This document shows positions 31,103-44,200 of a DNA stretch of 64,000 nucleotides, piece by piece; position 1 is the first letter of the stretch, and every line of letters begins with the position of its first letter. The DNA is from Lucifuga dentata (taxonomy: Eukaryota; Chordata; Actinopteri; Ophidiiformes; Bythitidae). Under the pieces are notes generated by a model. The model worked only from the letters and a program-made list of their open reading frames with translations, ran no database searches and was not told the origin of the DNA. The stretch covers positions 3,777 to 67,776 of the forward strand of contig VXCM01003449.1 in assembly GCA_014773175.1 (NCBI GenBank), in the 5' to 3' direction. Position numbers and translations under genes: made by a program.

Positions 31103-31144
<42 letters not shown>

Positions 31145-32205
31145 TGTTGGAAAGTTTTACTGTGTTGAGTTCAGCAGCAAGGAAACAGCATGAGAACAGT
31201 GATGCAGTCAGTATTTACCTGTTCCCAGGTGAGGCTCTGGGGTCTTTGTCCTTCACTTTGCTTTTCCGGAGGGAGCTGACAGGAACAAAGACAGAATAAG
31301 AAAAGCAGTAATGCAAAATATGGCATCCTCCTTTTTGTCGCCTTACCCAGGATGCAGAGTTTGTCTGTTCTCCTCCACACTGAGAGACGGGCTGGACTCC
31401 ACAGGAGACTGAGAACCTGCGATCATAAAATCCACAATTAGACTACACATACACTTCATATAATGTGCTTTAGCAGATAACAAATGAACAAGAAAGATTT
31501 TGTAAGAAGAGATCTTCAGAAATGTGACTGTTGCAGGAGGAATTCTATTACAATGCACAAACAAAAAAATATAACAAATAAAAATGTAGAAAAGGAGGGA
31601 CAATATACAAACAGCATTTCAGGTGTTAAAGCTGGGCATGAAAAATATTAGGAATGTAGAATTACAGCAAAATAACAGTGGAGAAAACCAAAACAAAAAT
31701 CACTGTAAAACTATACAAATATACCAAAATGTATACTAAAAAATAATGCAAAAAAGCACTTCTATTCAGAAAAAAATAGATGATATGTCAAATAGATGGA
31801 CATTACAGCTTCTGTACACAATGTATAAAGTATGTGTCATAAATACTGCTCTACAAAAAGGCCATACATGAGTACAGGAAGTGTCTAGGCATAGAGACAA
31901 TATATAAATAAGAATATTTTATCCAGCTTTATATAATATAAATAGAGCAGCTGTACATGATTTTGCATTAGTGTGCTGATGTCATGAATTTTAATTAGCT
32001 ATCTTATATCATACAGAGTGTGTGAGTGGGTATATATGGGTGTACTAACCATCTGAGGGGTGCAATGTTCGTCTGGGGGAGCTCTCTGCACTGCCCGGGG
32101 CTCTGAGGACCGTCACAGCTCCGTCAGAGGACGCCACGCTGCGCAAAGAACCACTGCGACTATGAGCTGGACTGCTGTGTCCCTCTGAGACCTGAAGACA
32201 TGAAT

Positions 32206-32244
<39 letters not shown>

Positions 32245-32639
32245 TAGGGGAGATATGAGAGAGGAGGATATTGGGGAAAGCAGGTTAAGCGTACGCACAC
32301 ACACACGCACACACACACACACAGAGCCTGTGGTGAAATTGTGAAAAATGTTAAACATCAGAATAATTTAAATATAGGTAAGCACATCGTGAATAATGAA
32401 GTTTATTTGATGGAAAATCGTTGCATCTGTCACACTGCATCTGGTTTAATCAAATACTGATCAAATTGAAGTCTGGTGTTCTAAATCATTTAAGTGAGAG
32501 TATGTGTTTGTGTGTGTGTGTGTGTGTTATTACAAACCTCTCCCTCTGTGGAGCTGATGCTGTCTTGGACTACTCCTCTCTTGCCCTTGTTTTTGCTGGG
32601 GGAGTGCAGCGAGCCCTCCCTCAGGTCTAGAATCAAACA

Positions 32640-32681
<42 letters not shown>

Positions 32682-34378
32682 TAATCCTGATTAAGCTTGA
32701 CAGGGGAAAAAATACAGATCTGTATTTGTCTCAGTTACATACTAAGTATCGACTAAAAAATGAAGATAATCAACTCAGTTAAAATACTGTGTCCCCCCAA
32801 AATTAACACTACTAATTAGACATCTGCTATTCATCATTATTACAAAGACCGAATCATTTCGACATGAGGAAGAGATCATTTCAGCAGATTCTCTCTCCTC
32901 CACCTCCTCCTCCTTCCACCCTCTCTCGCTCTCTTTTTCACACTCTCCTCTATATCCTGTTCCAGCCATCACCCACCCCCATGTTTTATATTACATAACA
33001 GGCTGTGTCATTTGGATCAGATCAAATCATTGTTAACCCGTCTGCACTGTGCAGTCAAACACTACAGTCCTTTCACACAGATCCAGCCACTGAAATAAAG
33101 CCAGCAGAGCTTAAACAGAATCAAAGAGGACAAAGCTGGACAGCTGTGATCAAAATGGATTAAGTGTTTGTTTGTGGTCCAATGTGGTCAAAGGTGAAAG
33201 TGTTTGTGAAGGAGATTTGTGCTGGTGCTTAAGACATTTGGTCGTCATCCTGTGTTTAAGTACTGAATGTGTTTAAAGTCCCCCACTGGGCAATAAGCAG
33301 CAAGGGCTACAAAAAAAAAAAAAAACNAAAAAAAAAATACAAAAACCAAAAAAAACCCCACAACAGTAACTCATTCATAAAAAATAAAAACCACGGTTCC
33401 TAAACACTGCCAATGCTAAATAAGCGTCGTGATAACTGGAGCTTAATCATAAAGCTTCCCTTTCGTTAATCAGTGCTTTATTGTTCCATTAATAACGCTG
33501 CAGATGAGGCTTGAGGAAGAGGCTCGGTGCCACAAGAATGTGTACTCGATCGGATCAAATCTCGCCATTTAAATTTACTGACTGATCAGCTGTGGGCTTA
33601 TCTATCAACTTTATTGATAACTAACATGTCTACAGTCTAAAACGTCACCCAGGTTTTATACTGCTGAAATTTACCACCAGACTGAAACAGGTCTTAATTT
33701 TTGTGTGATGGTGTGTTTTGAATTGCTTTCCCGACATGTAAAAGAGGAAATATCGTAGTAACGCCTCTTTAAAGTCAAATGGTAAAAGATGTCGGCAACA
33801 ACCTTTATGAAAGTTAATTCTTATTTTTATTTTTAACTTAAATATCACTCACTTAATACACCACTCCTACACCCCTGACAGTGTGGAATTTTCGTAAGAC
33901 TTTTTTGAAGACTCTTGCTCTGCATACTGAATTATCTGTTATCTCCTCACAGAGACTACCGCCCTCATAAACACACCTCTTTGCATTGCAGCCCTGGTCG
34001 GACTTTGCTGCTGAGTGCTGAGCCTCTCAGCACTGTTGCTGTTGTTGTTGTTGTTGACCTGGATGCCGTTCTGCTTCATCAGCTGCATTAGCTCTGATTC
34101 TAATGCTGCAATCTGGAAAGCGGGAGAATCGCTGTTAATCTGCAGAAAACATTTTACCTGTTCATAATTGAGATGAGTGCGATGTTTATTACAGTTATTT
34201 TGACAGAATGAGAGAGAAAAAGAGCTGCTTTACCCTGACTTGCAGGCCTTGGATCTCCGCTAGGTGAGCTTTCTCAGCCTCCTCCAGCCTCCGCCTCTCC
34301 ACATCCTCCTTCTGGATAAACTCCACCTCTCTGGAGGGAGAAGATGGAAGGGAGGGGAGAAGGTAATGTGCTGAGTAG

Positions 34379-34418
<40 letters not shown>

Positions 34419-36421
34419 CAATGCCTGCCTCTTTCTCAGCTGTCGTGTTCAGAAACACTGTGGCTGTTTTAGGATGCCACTCTGACTTACTTCACTCTGA
34501 CCCTGCTGCTCACAGTGGACACACACACCACACAAATTCACCAACAAATACACCCAAAAAGATCTATCACACACATACACACCCAGAGATATTTAGGAAT
34601 ACATTTAGCATTTCCCTCATGCCTGTTTTGCCCTTGATTTGGAAGCTGTTTATGTCTCCTCTGCAGCATACGTGCCTCAGTCTTCTGCTACAGATCAGCA
34701 CTGAGACTTTGTTTCATCAGTTAGCCTGCACCGGCCTCCATGCCCAGAGCCAATTAGAGGCAGTCAGAATGAGCGGAGCAGAAGAGGTTGTAATGGGACT
34801 GACCAAAGAGATCGATGCAATGAAAAGCAGGAGCGGCACGCTGCCTAAGAATGAAAACTCAGCTGTTTGGAGAAATGGAATAGGATCTGGGCTATAAAAG
34901 AGCTGCTGTGACTCGGATGGAAATGTGGTGCTGAAGACACTCTCATTCTTTGCTTCAGGTATTGATGAAAATGAAGGAACAACCTGTGAATTCATCTGAA
35001 GTAATTTATTAAAGAATGCTTTTAATGCCTGGATTGAGGTAACGACCGCATTTAAGAGTAGGAGTTGCAGGAGTAAATGCTATTTCGTTTCAGGCTGTTA
35101 AGCCTCCATTTCAGCAGACTGCGAGGCTACACTGAACTACACCACCAGAGCAAAATGTACGACAAAATCTAACATAATTTTACAAACACTACCTGGTCTA
35201 AATTAATTGTCTCCTTTTATTTTCATTAAGTAGACTATTAAAATAGGTTAAAGTACTACATTGACTTTAATCATTACTCCTACACGTTTCACATTGTTGT
35301 AAGCCAGCAGTGGTCAATTTACAATCTGCAGATCTTCAGTGGTCCTTGTCTCAACAAAATGATTTTTAAAACAAAAAGTACCAAATTTGGCAGATAGTGA
35401 TCTTTGATTCTGCTCTCAATTCTACTCACACATACATTATGATGCTACATGAGCAAGAATATACTAATGTGCAGTTATCAAATTGGCCTAATGTGTAATG
35501 AGTCGGAGTCTCTGACAGGAAAACAGTCAGAACATCCCTGTCTTTTACTCACTTCTGCTGGAAATCTTTGATGAGCTTCTTGGCTTTGTTGTACTTCTTC
35601 TCTAAAGTCTGGTATTGGGCCTGGGCCTCCTTTAGGTGTTCGTTGACTGTGTGGCAGAGGGTCTGTGCTTCAATCCAGTAGCTCTCCAGCTTCAACATCC
35701 TCTCCTTGTTCTCCTCAATGCTGGCCTTCAGCTGGCTCTTCTCTTTCTCCCAGCGCTGCTTCTCCTTCTCCACTGATGTAAGCTGGAAGGGATTAAAGAA
35801 CAAAAACACAACCAGAGTGATTAACATGAGCCTACTATTCTATTTCAGGCACTTATCTAACAACCTTATTGATGCTGACAAACTTAGTTGGACTTGAACT
35901 AGACACTTGTTTTGTAACCTTCTCGTTATCAGATATTTTTAGAAAAATTTAATTAAAATATTCAAATAGTACTACCAACAATTCAGTTTTCTAATCATCT
36001 AATTTGAAGTAGAAAAATTAACTCCCTTAAAATACCAACTGATAAGATTTTTGAGGCTATTATATTTTATTTGACGGTGTTTAGTGTTCATTGGTGAACA
36101 CAAAGCCAAACTATAAGATTAATTGTGGGATGCCACAAGGCTCAATTTTTGGCCCCCTCTACATTTAACTTAAATGTATGTTAGACATTAAGACATGGAA
36201 ACATTTTTCAGTTAAATCAGGAAAAAGCAGGAGCACTGCAACTATTGCATCATTTTGTGGTTTTATCCTTCACTCATAAAAAGCTTTTGGGTAGCAAGTC
36301 TCTAATGGATTTCAGCACATTCCTTTGGGAATTTATCAAATTAGGTCATTAAAACTTCACTGAGCATATAAATTATACAATGCAGATGCTACACTACATG
36401 TGTATGTAGGCACACAATCAT

Positions 36422-36467
<46 letters not shown>

Positions 36468-37145
36468 TTACACCAGGCTTTCAGACTGCAGAAACAGGAA
36501 TAAACAGACTCTCTGGATGCCTGCCCGCTGGTCTTGCTTTCTTGCTAACTTACGAGATACAACTACTGCAACTCATTACAGAAAACCTGATTTTTGAATG
36601 ATATCAGATTTACCATTTCCCAAGTGCAAACAGACTCCTTAATAGCCATGGGCTCTTTAAAATCATGTTAGCCATCCCTCCCAAACAAACATCATCTAAC
36701 ATCTCCATCTGTTCTAGTGGTTGATTTGCAGCTAGTCTCACATGTACAGTTTGAACTTTGATAGACATAGACTCCTGTCATATGAACCCACAACCAGCAT
36801 TCACACACACACACACACACACCAGCAAGCAGTTTTAATCTCTTACCTTGTTTTTAAGCTTCTGGATCTCGGCCTCGGTCACCGTGTGTTTGATCTGGAG
36901 CTGTTGGGAGCAGAGGTGGAGAAAAGAGAAGATAGAAGAGAGAAAGGGGAGGGTGATCAGATAATCAAATGCATGGCTGTGCAGGCTCTATGCTGTCGAT
37001 ATACTGTGATGGACAGAAGCAGCCAAGCCTGTCCTCCCCTGACAGAATACCAACTCCAGCACTGACACACACTCTCAGGAGAGGCAGGGAAAGGAAGAGA
37101 TTGCAATAGATAAACAGGAAAGATACACAGAGAGTGAGAGAAAGT

Positions 37146-37192
<47 letters not shown>

Positions 37193-38116
37193 AGATGTAT
37201 AGTTAGGTGGGTAGTTAGCCACCATCAAAAAAGTTTTGTTTGAATTAAAGTTGGTTTTAGATAAATTTACTCTTTCGGGATGGTTGAAAACATGGATGGA
37301 TGGATAGAATAATCATAAAAAGTCAGTGCAATGAGATGGATAGAGCGTAAGAGAACAATGACAAGGGACTAAGGATGGAGAAGGAGATGGACAGTCATGT
37401 AGAGGCAGAGAGGGGGAGAAAGAGAAATGGTGAAAGAGCAGAAGTGAAAAAGAGGAGATGGAAAAAAGCAGAAGTGGAACAAGAGATGCGGAATGAAAAA
37501 AGAAAAGGAAATGTGGAGCTCTAGCAAGTGAGGCACAAATGGAGAAACAAACACATCAAGATTTTTATCAAAGTGAACTTAAAGATCAAAATGCAGATCC
37601 TTTAGAGTTCCCCTCGAATAAATAACAAAGAAATATATTCTGTATTTCTTATCACTACAGTATTATATCAAATTGAAATGTTCTATTTGTATCATTTTGC
37701 AAATTTTTCTATGTTTGGAGACACTGTGGTCTTGAAAAGGGTCTCTGGATTTGAATTTGTCAACCCAACATGCATTTTTGCTGATGGACACATTAATTGG
37801 CTTGGCAAGTTTAAAGAAGTTCTAAGCAATGACTTCTATGAAACAATGCTTTAAAGAGTGAATGTGTAATGTTGGTCCAAGAATTTATGCAAAACATGAA
37901 ATACAACACCAAAATCTGTGTGTACCATGAGGCTGATTGTGTTAATACTGTGTCATGGCAAGTAGCTTGTTATATTTTTTAATCTCTACTGATAGGATTA
38001 GAATAAACTTTGCGGATTCATAAACAATCACACTTTGATATGTGATGAATTCTTGTTTTCCTGAAGTCTGCCAACTGAGACAGACTCAAAAAAGAGGATT
38101 TAGCTGAGGCTGTATG

Positions 38117-38149
<33 letters not shown>

Positions 38150-38183
38150 NACTCAAAAAAGAGGATTTAGCTGAGGCTGTATG

Positions 38184-38219
<36 letters not shown>

Positions 38220-41200
38220 GAATGAAAACAGGGGATATTGTGTCTGTGTTGACTAATGCACTAATGATTACTCTGAGTGTGCTGGCTCTACATCATACTT
38301 CAAAACACCATTAAAAAAGTAAATGGAGCTGCATACCAGCCAGTTAGAAAATAAATTGTAAAATAAGGGCATTAAGACATCATGGAAATACAGAATGTTT
38401 TGACACAAGCTATGACACTTGTTAAAAGTGTCATAGCTATTGTGGAAGTTCAGGGAAAGGCTGAAATGCTATGGTTCCCAAAGCAGCATGAGAGCGCTCC
38501 AATCAATATTACCAGCTGCTCAACTACATTAAACCTCCTGCAAATTGTATGATAACAATGATCTTAGAAATTCACTGCATGTCACACAGCAAGATGGGTA
38601 TAATATGTTGTCTGTGTCAGTCTGTACTTTTGATGCATGTCAGACTGAGCAGTGAATGCCTGGCAAATCAGAACAAAAATTTTGGTGGCAGAAACCATTG
38701 TAGCAACAGTGAAATTTCTGCCAGCTGACTCGCGTCTCATACTGCAATCTAGGACCATCGTTTTGGATTGACTAACAAAGATTTCATTATTTTCATTTCA
38801 CTGTTAACTTTCAACTGTGACAGCCCAAAATTGAAGTCTGTAGAAGACTTAAAAGGTACTGTCAGTGAATATGAGATGCCACTTTGTAGCTGTAGTTTTA
38901 AGGTACAATCATCATTGGCACTAAAAGTTCAAAAACAAAGACTTTTTTTTTTTTTTTTTAANTTTTTTTTTTTTTTTTAACCAGAAAGTGTTTGGGTAAA
39001 GAGTTGACATGATCTGTTTCTCCTCTTATGTGGTTCGCAGCATAATGAACATACAGTAGGCCTTAGCATCGCTTTGTTTTATTCATGCCTCTAATCATCC
39101 AAAGAAGGAATTAGGTAGGCTGAGAGGATCTAAGACCTTGACATAAAATACTCTTCATTGTGTTTGTATCTTTTGTAATTTAATACAATTTTCAGTTTCA
39201 GTATCCTAATTCCAGTTATTGATGTGTATGTGGGTATGTTCTCTTTTTAAGGGAAATGATACTCAGGGGATATTAATTAAGACATTCGGAATTGAAAAGT
39301 TACCTCTCTGAACTTCTGGTAGAGTTTGGTGGCATCTAACTCCGACGGGGACAAGATGTCCTCCGTCTCTGGCAAGTCAAACACCTCAATGCTCTTCTCC
39401 CCGCCGGGCATCGTTGTCCCCGCCTCCTCCTCATCTGTGGCGTACTCCCCTGTCTGCTGTGAGAGGAAACACACAAATTAGTCAGGAAGTGTTGAAACCT
39501 CATTTACTCCAGTGCTACTTCATAGAGGCATCGCAAAATGCATCTGCGAGTAAGCTCTTCTTTCCCAAACACTCCGCCATTTGTTAATTTGTTTACGCTT
39601 TTGTAACACAAAGTCAATAAACGCTAATCCTGTAATTAACCAATTGTATAAGTGACTGCTCTGTTATCAATTACAAACATTAAGAGGTTCAGCAGACTCG
39701 TACCATCATGAAACTATCGTAATTTGTCTCAAATCTCCCATTTCTTCCTATAATTTTCCTAGGTAAGCAGTTTATCTCTACCTATCTATTTGTAAATTTT
39801 AACCATATAAATGGAGATGAACTTTTATCCAGTTTGGAAAATTAATGCATGGGAGATCTGTGTTTCTCTTTCTCTCTCTCATTCTCTATGTCCATCTATA
39901 CATCTTTCTATTTCTTTTTTTCCTATACCTGTATCTTGATTGGCCTGTCTATAGTTGATCTATCTGTAGTCTATCCTTGTCTTTTTCACTCACACACACA
40001 CACACACACACACACACTCTAATATTGTCTCTCATCAACTCGTCCTATGTTCTCTCATCTATTTCTATGTACATCCCTCCATTCATCTCCCAGGCCTAAT
40101 TTGTTTGAATGTGTTTTTGACAGAGACTACCATTTCCATAATAGGCTTGCCTGTTGCCATGGAACCAACATCCTACTTTAGGATCCTATTTACTAAAGGT
40201 TGATTTAAGCATTGCATACATGGGAGGGCAGTCACACACCAATTTGCATATGATAAATGCATTACCTGCTACCACATGCATTATGATCAGGAAAGAAAGG
40301 GACGACTTAAGGAGAAATGGTCCTGATGGCGTTTAGAAGGTTCTCAGCATGTGTTGATGTGCACTATGAATAGCAAATATCAATATGATTATGCATAATG
40401 GCTGTCATTCACTGCGAGAGTAAAGGCCTGTGATTGGACCACAAATTCGAGGAAGAGTGCATAGCCACTCAGAGTGACTATGAGTCCGTGTGCTGAATCT
40501 GTGCTAACTGAAGGAGCATCGCCTCCTCTTGGGACACCACGCCATATTAAGAGCTGTCTGTCACACTGAGCCAGGCGGCACTCAGAGTGAAAAATAAGCA
40601 CCCCTCGATGAGAACTTATTCTAATATTTATAGAAATATTAATATTGATGAGCTGTTTTTATTGCTCCATAGATCTTTCTAATGGGTTGTAAGTGTTTAT
40701 CGTATCAGCAGTTACGTAAGGAATTATGGATTCCTTGGTGTTCTACAGTGGCAGATATTAAGTGTGTTTTTATAGCAGTGAGTAAACCATGTATGGATTA
40801 GAAATTTTAATACAATCACCATTTTCATTGTTGTGTCCTGTGGGATCTGTAGGAAATTTTTGCATTTTTAAACCAGACTCTGATCGTTAGCATGGTAATG
40901 GCTAATGCTAATGGCAGAATTCCAGCCTCGGCTTTTCATAGAACCTTTAATAAGAGCTGACAGCGTTACATGTGTAAGGGGTCGTGATTGTGGCAGTGTT
41001 GTGATTGGCTTCCGTGGCCTGGAGAAGGAGTTGTTTATGCATGAGGGCTTTCAAACCACCATCCAGAAGGAAAGGAAGACTTCAAACAACGCTGATGAGG
41101 ACAGAGCGAGGAGATCTCTGAATCCATGCATGAGTGCAGTTGTGGCTTGTGTTCATTAGTGCACACAATGCACTAATTGATGTTACTGTATGGTTACATG

Positions 41201-44200
41201 TGTACAAGTAGATGTAGATAAGTGTAGATGAGAGTCTTTAAGTTGATTCTCCCAGGGCGTGTACACACACAGACACACACACACAGCATGAGTCAGCCCT
41301 AAGCACAGTTGCTGGTGGATTAACTGAGCTGTGAGCAAGCAGCAAAAAAAAAGGGAAATGATGAGGGTGCTTTCTAGGACTGAGGCACACATGGCATCTG
41401 TGTGTGTGTGTGCATGTGTGTGTCTGTGCGTGTATGTGAGCTGTTTTCACCCATATTAAAGCCTCCTGTCAGTTATATGGAATTAATAAGCTAATGCTTC
41501 CACTGAGCTGTCATGGGAAGAGAGCATCTTTATGTTAACTGACAACTAAAAGCCTTTTTTTTCCTTATGTAGCGTCATGTATGTAAAGTATGCATAGCAA
41601 CACACAAACTTCAGAGTAATGCCGATATAGTGAGCTGTTTGACTGCAAGATTGTAACATGTATTATTTTATTATTATTTTTTACATTAAAATGTGATCAG
41701 TGTCCCACCTACTGAGATCCAATCACAATGCAGGCAGAATCCAGATAAGAAAACACTTTTTGATGCATGCTGTAAATCAGGGATGGGCAATTTTGATGAG
41801 GTTGGGGGCCAATAAAATTTAATTCTCCCTGTCAAAGGGCCACATACATACATACAGCAATGGCATTTTATACAAGGTGCCTCATTCTATTTGTTCAGTA
41901 TTTTAAGCTCCATTATTCTGAGGTCCTTTAACTATGAAAGTGTATACACCACATTTTGCCCAACCTTTGACACTGGTAGTTTTTAAAGTAACTATGATTG
42001 TGTGCGTGATGATCACCTCGTCGTCGTCGTACTGTGCGTACTGCTGCTCCAGCAGCTCCCTCTGCCTCCTCTCCTGCTCCAGTGTCTGCTGAATAAGACT
42101 GGCCACCTCACTCTGCTGGCCTGGACGCTCCCGACCAATCGCAAACCTGCAATAATAGGTACTGTTGTAGAAATTCATTGGAAAATACAGTGGGTCGACC
42201 AAAAAGTCAGATATATGACATTTGCTGTTAAATTTTAGACTTTATTTACTATACTGCTTCCACGACTAAGGAAGACTGCAACAGGAAGTGGCAGGAGTTC
42301 ATGGAAAATTCAGTTTTCATTTTGACGACTGCTGGCAAAAATAATAACATCTATCATTGGCTTTACTCAAAATAATGGTTCTTCTATTCATCTCCAATTT
42401 GCTCTCCTCATAAACCTGACAAGAAATGATGGAGTTCCTCTGACAGATTGCAGGAAACCTCTCTCCAACCTAGCAAGGGAACTCCAACTGTGTGTGTTTA
42501 AGTGTGTGTGTGTGTATACAGTATGTATGTCTGTGTTACAGAGAAAAGGGAAACGATAGAAAGATGGAGCAAGAGAAAGAGAGAGAGAATTTCAGATAGG
42601 GTCTAATCAAGGGAATTCAGTTGCCTAGAGTTCTTTCATTTCTGAAGGGAGAGGAGAAAATGTTTTATGCTCCAGCAGAGAGGCAGATTTGATCTACATG
42701 TGAAGGAACAACTGAAGGGCACAAATGGGGAGGGGGGGGGGGGNGGGGGGGGGGGGGGAATAGCCCTGGTTAATAGTGAGTACTGCCCTGCAACTAGCCT
42801 TCAGACCGCAGGGAGGTTTGAGGAGCAGGTGACCTGGAAACAGCCTTTTTCCTCACACAAGGGGAGTTGTATTTCCTCCCTCCTGTGCACGGTGCTGCTT
42901 CACTCCCAAGTGAAGCAAACATTCCCTGATAATCGTACTGACCCCCTGTTTAGCTGACTCATGGTAAATATGTGGCGGAGGAACTTGCAAAGATTATAAT
43001 CTGATCAGTTTTTTCATTTGCGCATGATGAGCGAAAAAGAAAGCTGAAATATGGAGGGACGAGAGATTTCGAAGCTGAGATATTTCTGTGTCAAAATTCA
43101 CAACACCTAACAACTGCTGCCATTTGGATTTTCTATTGATAACCAATCTTAGCCAAGTTAACCAAGATTGATAATACTGTGTAATATCTTGCTTCCATCT
43201 TTCTTGTTTTCATCTATTTCCATGTGACTAAAAAAGAAAAATTACAAACACCTGCTGTGACTTCTGTTGGTGACACAACGTCATAATAGTTCTACTACAA
43301 ATTGGTGAAAATGCGGGCTGGTTTGCTAGATGGTATCTTGCTTCCACAGACACTGAATGAAACTGGTTCGAGAACCCAAACTTTTTGGTGGAAAAGCACT
43401 ATAGGAAGCCAAGGAAAACCACCCCAAAAACTTAGCATATGAGGGAAAAAATGATGAAACCTCAGGAGAGGCTATTCAGAGAGAGATTCCCTCTCCTCGA
43501 ATAACCAGTTGTGTAATAGAAGCTGTAGGTGATATATTATAGGCATATTATAAAGAGACAAATAATGATGAAACAATACAGGAAGATGTAAAACAGAGTA
43601 TAACATAAAACTTCCCCTCAGCTGGTCTACGTGAAAGGGCCTTAAAACACCTTTTCTTACAGTGTAGGAGGGTGAGGAATGATTCCCGGCGAAGACCTGA
43701 ATGATTTGCTGTGGAAGTCAGGGTTAAATATAGATAAAACAGCAAATCTAGGACAGTCAGCCATAAAACCTCTGGTGATCAGACAGAGGGATTCGCTGAG
43801 AAGAACAAGTTGGAGGAGGAGTACAGAGAAGACTGGACAGGAGGAGAAGAAAAGGAGAGAGAATGAACTTATAATATAGTTTATTCTAGATCATTAACTG
43901 GCATGTTAGTCTATAAAGCTCTCGCACTGATCATGTTAAACTGTTTCTACTTGGCATATATGTGTACAGATGACAGACCTACATTAAGCTTTTGAAGGCT
44001 GCCTCGCCTACAGTCTATAGTCACATCCTGATCTGTGGAAAAACCCCACTGTCAATATTAGCTCAACAAACAGCTAACAGTCTGATACTGCACATCTTTC
44101 TTCAGCACTGGCATTTCCCCAATGCCCCGAACCCACCACACATGCACGCACACATGCACAGAAAAAAGAAAAAAACATCGATCTGTCCACACCTGAGTCA

